64,000 bases of DNA from JACKAN01 sp964502735 (GTDB taxonomy: Bacteria > Bdellovibrionota > Bdellovibrionia > Bdellovibrionales > UBA1609). Positions within the stretch are counted from its first letter, which is position 1; each line of letters begins with the position of its first letter. The translations under genes were made by a program, and so were the position numbers. Under the pieces are notes generated by a model. That model ran no database searches, had not been told where the DNA came from, and saw only the letters and a program-made list of their open reading frames with translations. The DNA lies in assembly GCA_964502735.1 (NCBI GenBank), contig CAZCYD010000008.1:13210-77209 (forward strand). Reading direction: 5' to 3'. Shown piece after piece: positions 26,307-34,465 of the stretch.

Positions 26307-26848
26307 GAGCTCTATTGCTGCTTATCGTAAATATCCCATCAATTGTACTCGCTGCTGGGGGGGGTGAAATCCCGCTCAAGATGGTTACAATTCAAACAAT
26401 AAATCTTCTATTGGCCTGTGGAGTGTTGGTTTATTTTACTAGAAAGGTTGTTGTTTCACATTTTGTTTCTAGACATGAGGATTTCAATTCTGAAGTTAAA
26501 AAAGCTGAAGAAGCAAAATCACAAGCTGAAGAAAAGAAAAAAGAGATATCGGAAAGGCTAATCAAATTGCAAAGCACGCAAGAAGAAACTTTGAGGCAAG
26601 TCAAAGCCGATGCCGAGGCTTTAAGAGAAAAAATAGTTAACGATGCTAAAATTTTAGCTAAAAAACTTGAAGAAGAGTCCTATCGATCCGCTCAATTAGA
26701 GTTGCAAAAAGCAAAAGAGGTTCTTCGCTATCACCTGTTGGAAAAATCTGTGGCAATGGCTCAGGAAAAAATGAGAGACCAGGTTGATGGATCAGACCTG
26801 CAAAGAATGCGTTCTGAGTTTGTTGAAAAAATCCAGGTGGTACAATAA
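26303..26848 (+). CDS. atpF: ATP synthase Fo subunit b (second b-type subunit)
   Basis: A 181-residue stalk subunit. It starts with a signal-peptide-like hydrophobic stretch ending LAAGG, then a second membrane helix (about 30-46) and a long Glu/Lys/Gln-rich coiled coil ending near the delta-binding region. The extra N-terminal hydrophobic segment parallels the one on the c subunit. Overlaps with both neighbours (ATGA with the gene before, TAATG with atpH) indicate one tightly coupled operon. Confidence 0.88.
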   Translation: MRALLLLIVNIPSIVLAAGGGEIPLKMVTIQTINLLLACGVLVYFTRKVVVSHFVSRHEDFNSEVKKAEEAKSQAEEKKKEISERLIKLQSTQEETLRQVKADAEALREKIVNDAKILAKKLEEESYRSAQLELQKAKEVLRYHLLEKSVAMAQEKMRDQVDGSDLQRMRSEFVEKIQVVQ

Positions 26849-27399
26849 TGACAAAGTATTCCGAGTTAGCGGCAAGATACGCAAACGCATTATTTGATTT
26901 AGCTAGTGAAGCTAACATAAGAGATAAAGTATTTTCTGAGATAAGACTTTTAGACAAAATATATTCTAGCAACGAAGAGGTGGGTGCATTTGTAACTTCG
27001 CCATTGGTTAAGGCTTCAGATAAGGTCGAGTTTACAAAAAAGGTCTTTATAGATAAAGGATTTAGCGAAGTTGTTGAGAAGTTTCTGATCACATTGGCAC
27101 ACAAGAATAGACTTCAGTTGTTTTCCGAGATCGTCTTTGCGTATCAAGCAAAAAGTGACGAAACAAATCAGGTCAGTCGGGGTGAAGTGACTTCGGCAAG
27201 TGTTTTGACTCCAGAAGAAAGAGCAGAAGTTGAAGAAACTGTAAAAAAAGTTACCGGCAGAAAAGTAATTCTAAATTATGAAGAGGATCCCGAGTTAATT
27301 GGTGGTCTTATTGCTAAGGTAGGTAGCTATACATTCGATGATTCATTAACAAGTCATTTACGCAGATTACAAGAAGATATAAAGAGGAGAGCACATTAA
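26848..27399 (+). CDS. atpH: ATP synthase F1 subunit delta
   Basis: A 183-residue protein linking the peripheral stalk to the top of the F1 head. The N-terminal helical bundle (AARYANALFDLA) and the C-terminal EDPELIGGLIAKVGSYTFDDSL signature are those of the delta/OSCP family. Its stop is adjacent to the atpA start. Confidence 0.95.
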   Translation: MTKYSELAARYANALFDLASEANIRDKVFSEIRLLDKIYSSNEEVGAFVTSPLVKASDKVEFTKKVFIDKGFSEVVEKFLITLAHKNRLQLFSEIVFAYQAKSDETNQVSRGEVTSASVLTPEERAEVEETVKKVTGRKVILNYEEDPELIGGLIAKVGSYTFDDSLTSHLRRLQEDIKRRAH

Positions 27400-28932
27400 A
27401 TGGAACTGTCTATTCGTGCAGATGAGATAAGTCGAGTACTAAAAGAACAAATCAAGAACTACAACAAGAATGTTGAAGTCAGCGAAACGGGTAGTGTCCT
27501 GAGTATTGGTGACGGTGTTGCCAGAATTTATGGATTAGAAAATGCAATGGCAGGAGAGTTAGTTGAGTTTAATGGGGGGTTAAAGGGAATGGTCCTAAAC
27601 CTCGAGCAGGATTCCGTGGGTGTTGTTCTATTTGGTGAAGATAAGTACATCAAAGAGGGCGACACTGTTAAAAGAACTAAGAAAATTGTCGAGGTTCCCG
27701 TTGGAGAAGGGCTTTTAGGTCGGGTAGTAGACGTTTTAGGTAATCCAGTTGATGGAAAGGGACCAATAGCCTGTAAGGAGACTAAGATAGTAGAAATAAA
27801 AGCCCCTGGGATTATGACAAGGAGACCTGTTGAGGAGCCTCTACAAACAGGAATTAAGGCCATAGACTCAATGATCCCCATTGGAAGAGGTCAACGCGAG
27901 TTAATTATTGGCGATAGGCAAACCGGAAAGACGGCCATTGCTATCGACACAATCATTAACCAAAAGAATACAAATGTTCATTGCTTTTACGTGGCTATAG
28001 GACAAAAAAAATCTACTGTTGCTCAAGTGGTTGAGAAGTTGAGAAAAGCTGGAGCAATGGATTACACGACGATTATTACAGCAACAGCTTCTGACCCTGC
28101 GCCGATGCAGTTTTTAGCACCGTTTTCTGGTTGTGCAATGGCAGAGTGGTTTAGAGACAATGGTAAGCACGCTTTGATTATTTATGATGATTTAACAAAA
28201 CAGGCACAAGCTTACCGTCAAATGTCACTCCTCTTAAGGAGACCCCCAGGAAGGGAAGCCTTTCCAGGGGATGTATTTTATATTCACTCACGTTTGCTGG
28301 AAAGGGCTTGTAAATTGGATGACCATCTTGGTGGAGGCTCTCTAACGGCTCTTCCAATTATTGAAACTCAGGCCGGAGATATTTCTGCTTACATTCCTAC
28401 GAATGTTATTTCGATTACCGATGGACAAATTTTCTTAGAGACAGATCTTTTTAACAAAGGTATCCGTCCAGCGATTAGCGTTGGAAAATCGGTTTCGCGT
28501 GTAGGTGGTGCCGCTCAAATCAAAGCAATGAAACAAGTTGCAGGAACCATGAAGCTAGAGTTAGCACAATTTAGAGAGCTAGAGGCCTTTGCAGCCTTTG
28601 CTTCTGATTTGGATAAGACAACCAGAGCTCAATTAGATAGGGGTGTTCGCCTTGTTGAGGTTTTAAAACAACCTCAATATTCACCTTATGAAGTGGAAGG
28701 GCAGGTTTGTGTAATTTGGGCGGCAACCCAAGGCTATATTGATGAAGTGCCCATCGCTGATGTTAAAAGATGGGAGTCAGAATTTATGGATTTCACCTCT
28801 CAAAAATACAAAAAGTTGTTGGACCTTCTTAGAGAACATAAGGCTATGAAAGATGAAGTCAAAACAGTTTTGAAAGAAGCTTGCGACGAGTTTAAAGCCA
28901 TATTTAAGCCTTCTGAAAAAGGAACAAACTAA
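27400..28932 (+). CDS. atpA: ATP synthase F1 subunit alpha
   Basis: The non-catalytic nucleotide-binding subunit, 510 residues. Walker A GDRQTGKT is near residue 170, and the alpha-specific segment PAISVGKSVSRVGGAAQ is present. It starts one base after the atpH stop. Confidence 0.97.
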   Translation: MELSIRADEISRVLKEQIKNYNKNVEVSETGSVLSIGDGVARIYGLENAMAGELVEFNGGLKGMVLNLEQDSVGVVLFGEDKYIKEGDTVKRTKKIVEVPVGEGLLGRVVDVLGNPVDGKGPIACKETKIVEIKAPGIMTRRPVEEPLQTGIKAIDSMIPIGRGQRELIIGDRQTGKTAIAIDTIINQKNTNVHCFYVAIGQKKSTVAQVVEKLRKAGAMDYTTIITATASDPAPMQFLAPFSGCAMAEWFRDNGKHALIIYDDLTKQAQAYRQMSLLLRRPPGREAFPGDVFYIHSRLLERACKLDDHLGGGSLTALPIIETQAGDISAYIPTNVISITDGQIFLETDLFNKGIRPAISVGKSVSRVGGAAQIKAMKQVAGTMKLELAQFRELEAFAAFASDLDKTTRAQLDRGVRLVEVLKQPQYSPYEVEGQVCVIWAATQGYIDEVPIADVKRWESEFMDFTSQKYKKLLDLLREHKAMKDEVKTVLKEACDEFKAIFKPSEKGTN

Positions 28933-28934
28933 AT

Positions 28935-29816
28935 ATGAGTTTAAAAGAGATTAGAGGGCGAATATCAAGTGTGAAGAACACACAGCAGATAACTAGAGCC
29001 ATGAAGATGGTGTCTGCTGCAAAGTTGAGAAGGGCTCAGGACAACATCGTAAACCTCCGCCCCTACGCAAAAGGAGTTTTGGGCCTTATTGCAGACATAG
29101 CGGCTACACATAGAGTGAATCATCCATTGTTAATAAAAAAGGCCGAAGTTAAAAAAGTGCTTGTTGTTGTAGTGACTAGTGATAGAGGACTGTGTGGAAG
29201 TTTTAATTCTAGTATATCTAAATTTGTAGAAAGCTATTATAGAGAGAACCATTCGAAATACGAGACAATGGACTTCTTGTATATTGGTAAAAAAGCGGCA
29301 GAATACTTGAAACTTAGGGGGCTTCCACAGCCCGTGAATATTATTCTAAATCTTGCAAGAGAGATCTCATATTCTCTTGCGGCCGATACGGCACAAACCT
29401 TGATGAAGGCTTTTGTTGATGGTGGTTACGATGAAATTAGAATGATTTATAATGAGTTCAAATCGGCAATTTCTCAAGAGAGAGTCTCAGAAGTTTTGCT
29501 GCCAGTAGATTTATCTCACTCGAGTCTCGAAAATGAGAACTCAAAGAGATTTTCAAAAGACTTAATATTTGAACCAACGGCAGAAGAAATGATTGAAGAG
29601 CTTTTACAAAAACACTTTGCTGTTCAGGTGTATAGAGTTATGTGTGAATCCATAGCGGGTGAACACGCAGCAAGGATGACGGCAATGGAGAATGCAACAA
29701 ATAATGCCTCAGACATGGTGAGAAATCTGACGTTAACTTATAATAAACTTAGACAAGCGGCAATTACCACTGAATTAACTGAAATTTGCAGTGGTGCTGA
29801 AGCACTTAAAGGATAG
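28935..29816 (+). CDS. atpG: ATP synthase F1 subunit gamma
   Basis: The central rotor shaft, 293 residues. The N-terminal helix IRGRISSVKNTQQITRAMKMVSAAKLRRAQ and the C-terminal ENATNNASDMVRNLTLTYNKLRQAAITTEL are the two coiled-coil helices of gamma. It sits between alpha and beta with gaps of 2 and 14 bases. Confidence 0.97.
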   Translation: MSLKEIRGRISSVKNTQQITRAMKMVSAAKLRRAQDNIVNLRPYAKGVLGLIADIAATHRVNHPLLIKKAEVKKVLVVVVTSDRGLCGSFNSSISKFVESYYRENHSKYETMDFLYIGKKAAEYLKLRGLPQPVNIILNLAREISYSLAADTAQTLMKAFVDGGYDEIRMIYNEFKSAISQERVSEVLLPVDLSHSSLENENSKRFSKDLIFEPTAEEMIEELLQKHFAVQVYRVMCESIAGEHAARMTAMENATNNASDMVRNLTLTYNKLRQAAITTELTEICSGAEALKG

Positions 29817-29830
29817 TAAAGGGAGAGAGA

Positions 29831-31231
29831 ATGCAAGTTGGAATAATAAAACAAGTTATGGGACCTGTTGTTGATGTGGAATTTCCTGATGGTGAGTTAC
29901 CGGCAATTTTAAATGCATTAACAACAACGAATGCCGCGATTAATGAAGAAGAAGATAATATTACTCTTGAAGTGGCTCAGCACCTTGGGGATAGAGTTGT
30001 TAGAACTATCGCAATGGATGGAACCGATGGGTTGAGTCGTGGCCAAAAAGTGAAGAGTACAGGGGAAATGATTACAACGCCTGTTGGTGAGGCCTGTTTG
30101 GGTAGAATTATGAATGTTGTTGGAGCACCCATAGATGGGAAGGGGGCAATCACTTCAAAAGAAAAGTGGGCCATTCACAGAGAGGCCCCAAAGTTTGAAG
30201 ATCAATCTACTCAAGCCGAAATGTTAATGACAGGTATCAAGGTCGTGGACTTACTTGCCCCATATGCTAAAGGCGGAAAGATTGGATTATTTGGTGGAGC
30301 CGGAGTTGGTAAGACGGTTTTGATTCAGGAGCTTATAAGAAATATTGCAACAGAACACGGTGGATACTCTGTATTTGGAGGGGTAGGAGAGAGAACTCGA
30401 GAGGGGAACGATCTGTACCGCGAGATGATGGAGTCGGGGGTAATTGCAAAGACCTCATTAGTATTTGGACAAATGAATGAGCCCCCAGGAGCCAGAGCTA
30501 GAGTAGCTTTGACGGCACTAACCCAGGCTGAGTATTTTAGAGATACGGAAGGTAAGGACGTACTTTTGTTCATTGATAACATCTTCCGTTTTACACAGGC
30601 AGGTGCTGAAGTTTCAGCTCTATTGGGTAGGATTCCTTCTGCTGTGGGTTATCAACCGACGCTTGGAACAGAAATGGGAGCCATGCAGGAAAGAATCACT
30701 TCAACAAAAAAAGGATCAATTACTTCTGTTCAGGCCGTTTACGTTCCCGCTGATGATTATACAGATCCTGCACCAGCAACTACATTTACACATTTAGATG
30801 CAACAACAAACCTTGATAGGGAAATTGCTGCAAAGGGAATTTATCCAGCCGTGAACCCTCTGACATCAACTTCACGAGTACTAGATCCTGACATTGTAGG
30901 CCAAGAGCATTACAATACAGCTAGAGATGTGCAGTCGCTTTTGCAGCGTTATAAAGATTTGCAAGACATTATAGCTATTTTAGGGATGGACGAACTGAGT
31001 GAAGAAGATAAGACGGTTGTTCATAGAGCGAGAAGGGTAGAAAGATTTTTGTCTCAGCCATTTTTTGTTGCTGAACAATTTACTGGTATGGCTGGAAAGT
31101 ACATAGACATTAAAGATACGGTAAGAGGATTTAGAGAAATCCTTGATGGAAAACACGATGACCTTCCGGAACAAGCCTTTTACCTTGTTGGAACAATTGA
31201 AGATGCTAGGCAGAAAGCCAAGGGAATGTAA
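29831..31231 (+). CDS. atpD: ATP synthase F1 subunit beta
   Basis: The catalytic subunit, 466 residues. Walker A GGAGVGKTVLIQEL, the catalytic GERTREGND and the DELSEED motif are all visible. An AGGGAGAG SD precedes the ATG. Confidence 0.98.
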   Translation: MQVGIIKQVMGPVVDVEFPDGELPAILNALTTTNAAINEEEDNITLEVAQHLGDRVVRTIAMDGTDGLSRGQKVKSTGEMITTPVGEACLGRIMNVVGAPIDGKGAITSKEKWAIHREAPKFEDQSTQAEMLMTGIKVVDLLAPYAKGGKIGLFGGAGVGKTVLIQELIRNIATEHGGYSVFGGVGERTREGNDLYREMMESGVIAKTSLVFGQMNEPPGARARVALTALTQAEYFRDTEGKDVLLFIDNIFRFTQAGAEVSALLGRIPSAVGYQPTLGTEMGAMQERITSTKKGSITSVQAVYVPADDYTDPAPATTFTHLDATTNLDREIAAKGIYPAVNPLTSTSRVLDPDIVGQEHYNTARDVQSLLQRYKDLQDIIAILGMDELSEEDKTVVHRARRVERFLSQPFFVAEQFTGMAGKYIDIKDTVRGFREILDGKHDDLPEQAFYLVGTIEDARQKAKGM

Positions 31232-31234
31232 TCT

Positions 31235-31648
31235 GTGATTTTAGATTTAGTTACACCTGAAAAGAAATTAATTACAGGCACAGTCATTGAAGAAATAATT
31301 GTGCCTGGAAACAAAGGACAGCTGGATATACTTCCTGGTCATGCCCCGCTGGTTACAACTTTAACGTCGGGTATATTGAGGTACAGAGAGCCTGGAAAGT
31401 CGGCGTTTCAAGCGGTTGCGATTAGCTGGGGATACTGCGAAGTCACCACAACAGGAGTAAAAGTTTTAGCCGAGACGGCAGAAACTCCAAAAGAGTTGGA
31501 AATATCCCGAGCGGAAGAAGCATACAACTTGGCCCAAACAAAGTTGAAAGAAGGGTTAACTGTTGGTGAGACAGTTAAATACCAGAGAAAACTCCAGAAA
31601 GAAAAAACTCGTTTAGATTTACTTAAGACCTACAGCAAGTCTAATTAA
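31235..31648 (+). CDS. atpC: ATP synthase F1 subunit epsilon
   Basis: A 137-residue protein with the N-terminal beta-sandwich (PGNKGQLDILPGHAPLVTTLTSG) and a C-terminal helical hairpin. It begins with GTG at 31235, three bases after atpD, with AAGGGA about 12 bases upstream. It ends the F1 cluster and converges on the next gene across 86 bases without a clear intrinsic terminator. Confidence 0.93.
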   Translation: MILDLVTPEKKLITGTVIEEIIVPGNKGQLDILPGHAPLVTTLTSGILRYREPGKSAFQAVAISWGYCEVTTTGVKVLAETAETPKELEISRAEEAYNLAQTKLKEGLTVGETVKYQRKLQKEKTRLDLLKTYSKSN

Positions 31649-31734
31649 CTGGGACTCAGATTCCATTCTCAGAGTTCAATGGGCTCCGATGTAGTATCAG
31701 GGCCCGAGTTATGGATCTAGCCTAGTGGTTATAA

Positions 31735-33471
31735 TTAAAAAGAGCTGATTTTCCTTTTTACTCTTGATTCTTTTGTTTCGGCTGGAACTCGAATTTGTAA
31801 GAGGGAGTTGATTTTATTTGCTAACCAATGCGCACTGTTGTGATTGCGAGTATTAATGTCAAAAATTGCCGGATAGAGATGTCTATGTGTAAGCACTCCT
31901 GGATTCATTGTATTAACAACTAGAATTTGCTTTTTAAACTCATTTGGAATTTTGTTTAATATCTTAGCTGTTCCGGAGCCGGTGACATAGAAGACGCCTA
32001 TCTCATTTAGGTTTTTTGAAAAAACAGTATTGGCGTTGAAAGACTTCTTTGCTGATAAGGGGATATAAAGACTTTTTAGTTGAGAGGTTTCTTTAAAGAT
32101 CTTATAAAAGTGATAATCACCACTTAAAACAAAGATTTTTGTTTTACTGGTTGATAAGTCAATACCAGAAAGATTTAGAAGATTGTGGTTTGAAAAAATT
32201 TGGGAAACGACTTTATCAGATAGGCTTTTTAAGTCATTAAGGCTTTTGGTAAGAACCTTTGAGAACTCTTTATTGTTAGTTTTATAGAGTCTATTGCTCT
32301 TGTGTTGAAGTTTAGCAAAAATAATTCTTCTTGTGCGTTCATTAAGCTCATACTGACTAATTCTTTTTTCTTTAACAGCCTTTAATAAGGCATTATAGGC
32401 TAGAGTTTGGTTTTTTCTAGTCCAAGCAATCATGACCATATCTGCTCCGGCTTCAACAGCTTTAACAGCCCTTTCGCCAACACTTTTATAGTTAGAAGCT
32501 CCGTGCATTTCAATATCATCAGTGACAACAAGTCCACTAAATCCCATTTTTTCACGCAAAAGTTCGGTTAGGATTGATCTTGAAAATGTTGCGGGTAAAC
32601 CACTAGGGTCGATATTGGGCAAGCTTATATGACCAACCATTATTGCAGCAGGGTTCTTACTATTAGCAACTTTTGCAAAGGGGACCAAATCAGATTGCGT
32701 GAGTTCTTCTATGTTTGTGAGTTTTACAGGCAGTGAAAAGTGACTATCGCTTACCGTTCCGCCATGACCAGGAAAGTGCTTAAAAGTGGGGAGAACTCCG
32801 GCTTCTTCCAGGCCATCAGCAAAATTTTGACCCATTTGTGTTACCAATTCCGGGTGAGAGCCAAAGGATCTGTTGCCAATAAAGTTTAATTTATCTGGAT
32901 TTGAGATATCAACGACAGGAGCCAAGTTCATATTAAAGCCAAGCAAGGAAAGAACTTGACCCGTATAGAATCCCGCTTGTCTAGAGAGGGTTGGATTTTC
33001 GGCCGTACCCAATGAGAGAGCGGAAGGTGGCTGAGGGTTAGTTTTTATTCTTGAAACGAGACCGCCCTCTTGGTCTACCATAATAAGTAGAGGCAGACCA
33101 GTTCTAGCTGAGCTGTAATCGTGAGCATTTGCATTGAGGTCGGCAATTTGAAGTGGAGATTTTATATTTCTTTGGAAGACAATAAGACCACCAGGCTGAA
33201 GATCACTTAAGGTTGATTTAAGATTCTGGTCAAGGCTAGTGCTGGAGAATCCAAAAATAAGGAGCTGTCCAACTTTTTGTTCTAAAGTGAGAGATTCAGT
33301 GAGTTTGTTAATTTGATTTTGTAGATGTACCTCTTTGGATGTAAAGCCTTTTTGAATATCCTCTTTGACAAAAGGAGCGGAAGCCAAGCCATTGTCAAGC
33401 AAGACTAAAGAGCTAGGAAAATGAAAAAAAATAAATATAAAAATTTTTTTTAGCAAGAAAATCCTTTCCAT
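31735..33471 (-). CDS. nagZ: Exported beta-N-acetylhexosaminidase-like glycoside hydrolase (GH3)
   Basis: Predicted to remove N-acetylglucosamine from peptidoglycan fragments. The GH3 catalytic domain (about residues 50-390) shows VDQEGG, the signature KHFPGHG followed by SDSH (acid/base His loop) and the nucleophile segment VTDDIEMHG. Unlike the cytoplasmic enzyme of E. coli, it has a signal peptide (MERIFLLKKIFIFIFFHF onward), implying periplasmic or external action. It also carries an extra C-terminal domain of about 190 residues. At about 578 residues it is much longer than the usual 340. The ATG at 33471 begins a typical signal peptide; an upstream ATG at 33489 overlaps the start of the divergent gene. 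Confidence 0.85.
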   Translation of the reverse strand: MERIFLLKKIFIFIFFHFPSSLVLLDNGLASAPFVKEDIQKGFTSKEVHLQNQINKLTESLTLEQKVGQLLIFGFSSTSLDQNLKSTLSDLQPGGLIVFQRNIKSPLQIADLNANAHDYSSARTGLPLLIMVDQEGGLVSRIKTNPQPPSALSLGTAENPTLSRQAGFYTGQVLSLLGFNMNLAPVVDISNPDKLNFIGNRSFGSHPELVTQMGQNFADGLEEAGVLPTFKHFPGHGGTVSDSHFSLPVKLTNIEELTQSDLVPFAKVANSKNPAAIMVGHISLPNIDPSGLPATFSRSILTELLREKMGFSGLVVTDDIEMHGASNYKSVGERAVKAVEAGADMVMIAWTRKNQTLAYNALLKAVKEKRISQYELNERTRRIIFAKLQHKSNRLYKTNNKEFSKVLTKSLNDLKSLSDKVVSQIFSNHNLLNLSGIDLSTSKTKIFVLSGDYHFYKIFKETSQLKSLYIPLSAKKSFNANTVFSKNLNEIGVFYVTGSGTAKILNKIPNEFKKQILVVNTMNPGVLTHRHLYPAIFDINTRNHNSAHWLANKINSLLQIRVPAETKESRVKRKISSF

Positions 33472-33487
33472 CGAGTACAATGTATCC

Positions 33488-34309
33488 ATGTTATGTAAAA
33501 AACCCTGGGTAATTATCGGTACAATAATTTTAGCACTTGATAGTTTAGTTTTTGCTCAAGTCGAACAAGAAGTGACTCAAAGTCTGGAAAAAATTGAAAA
33601 GAGTAGAGGTCAGCAAGACCAAGACCAAGACCAAGAGCTAGGGTACATCATTGTTGAACCCACAACAGCCGTGAGATTAGATTATCAAAAAAAGAGCTTA
33701 AAATTAGCCCCCTATGGGGAACGACGCTTAAAGTGGGGTAAATCTATTGGACTTTCAGTTCGAGATGTTAAAAATGAAGAGTACTCCTCTGAATATTTGA
33801 ACGATAGCTATGATTCCATATACGGGGGGGATGACTCTTTGGGATTTGAGCTTCATACAGGGATTAAAAGAAATTACTCATGGTTTTCAATTGGTGCAGA
33901 ACTAAATTTTGCACAAAATAAAAAAAAATCTGATAAGAATTTAATTGATTCAATGCTTGAAAACCGTCTTTGGAAAGTTGGAGCTCAACTTGCGGCAGAT
34001 AATATTTTTGATGAAATGCCTTACTTTGCTCCTTATATTTCTGGAGGTGTCTACCAAGTTTTATTTAAAGAAAAACAACAAGAGCTAACAAAGGAAGGAA
34101 GTACACAGCTTTCTTTTTATGGAACACTTGGTGTGATGTTTAGCATAAGCTGGATGGACCCGCACTCTGCTAAAAGTGCTTATTTTGACTCCGGAATTGA
34201 GAATACCTATTTATTTGTTGAAGCTACTTATTTTTTGGCATCAAGCAATGACGCTGATCCAGACTTTTCTGGAATAAGTACGAATGCCGGATTGAAAGTC
34301 GAGTTTTAG
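33488..34309 (+). CDS. Outer-membrane beta-barrel-like protein
   Basis: A 273-residue exported protein. It has a signal peptide (LALDSLVFA followed by QVEQ), a short Gln/Asp-rich spacer with a QDQDQDQ run, then alternating amphipathic strands and a terminal Phe (GLKVEF) typical of outer-membrane barrels. I cannot name the family. It is divergent from the NagZ-like gene, with starts overlapping by about two bases if the longer NagZ start is used. No clear SD precedes the ATG. A long palindrome follows nine bases after the stop. Confidence 0.7.
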   Translation: MLCKKPWVIIGTIILALDSLVFAQVEQEVTQSLEKIEKSRGQQDQDQDQELGYIIVEPTTAVRLDYQKKSLKLAPYGERRLKWGKSIGLSVRDVKNEEYSSEYLNDSYDSIYGGDDSLGFELHTGIKRNYSWFSIGAELNFAQNKKKSDKNLIDSMLENRLWKVGAQLAADNIFDEMPYFAPYISGGVYQVLFKEKQQELTKEGSTQLSFYGTLGVMFSISWMDPHSAKSAYFDSGIENTYLFVEATYFLASSNDADPDFSGISTNAGLKVEF

Positions 34310-34317
34310 ACGGTGAA

Positions 34318-34457
34318 TTATACCAATTCTAAAAAATAATTCCCTAAAATTTTGTGAATGCACCTCATGCTCAAACAGCCGCAGCCTTGAGGCTGCGGAA
34401 CTGCGCGTGAGGTGCATTCACAAAATTTTAGGGAATTATTTTTTAGAATTGGTATAA
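34318..34457 (+). repeat. Long palindromic element, copy 1
   Basis: A 140-bp inverted repeat filling almost the whole gap between two convergent genes (stops at 34309 and 34466). The arms match perfectly for 50 bases on each side (34318-34367 against 34408-34457). The centre holds an 8-bp GC stem CCGCAGCC/GGCTGCGG flanked by an asymmetric internal loop (TGCTCAAACAG on one side, AACTGCGCG on the other). A/T-rich arm ends give a T-rich tail in both directions, so it could act as a two-way terminator. The core is in the same orientation as copy 3. Confidence 0.93.
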
Positions 34458-34465
34458 CAATGAAG

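Noticed and set aside
26658..27104. Minus-strand open frame across atpF/atpH
   Set aside because: It opposes two conserved coupled genes and has no ribosome binding site or family resemblance.
31649..31734. Intrinsic terminator after atpC
   Set aside because: Only a short broken inverted repeat is visible (ACTC/GAGT, AGA/TCT with a bulge) and no T-run follows.
34318..34457. Palindrome copy 1 as a conventional insertion sequence
   Set aside because: It is too short to encode a transposase, has no flanking direct repeats, and is symmetric throughout rather than only at the ends.
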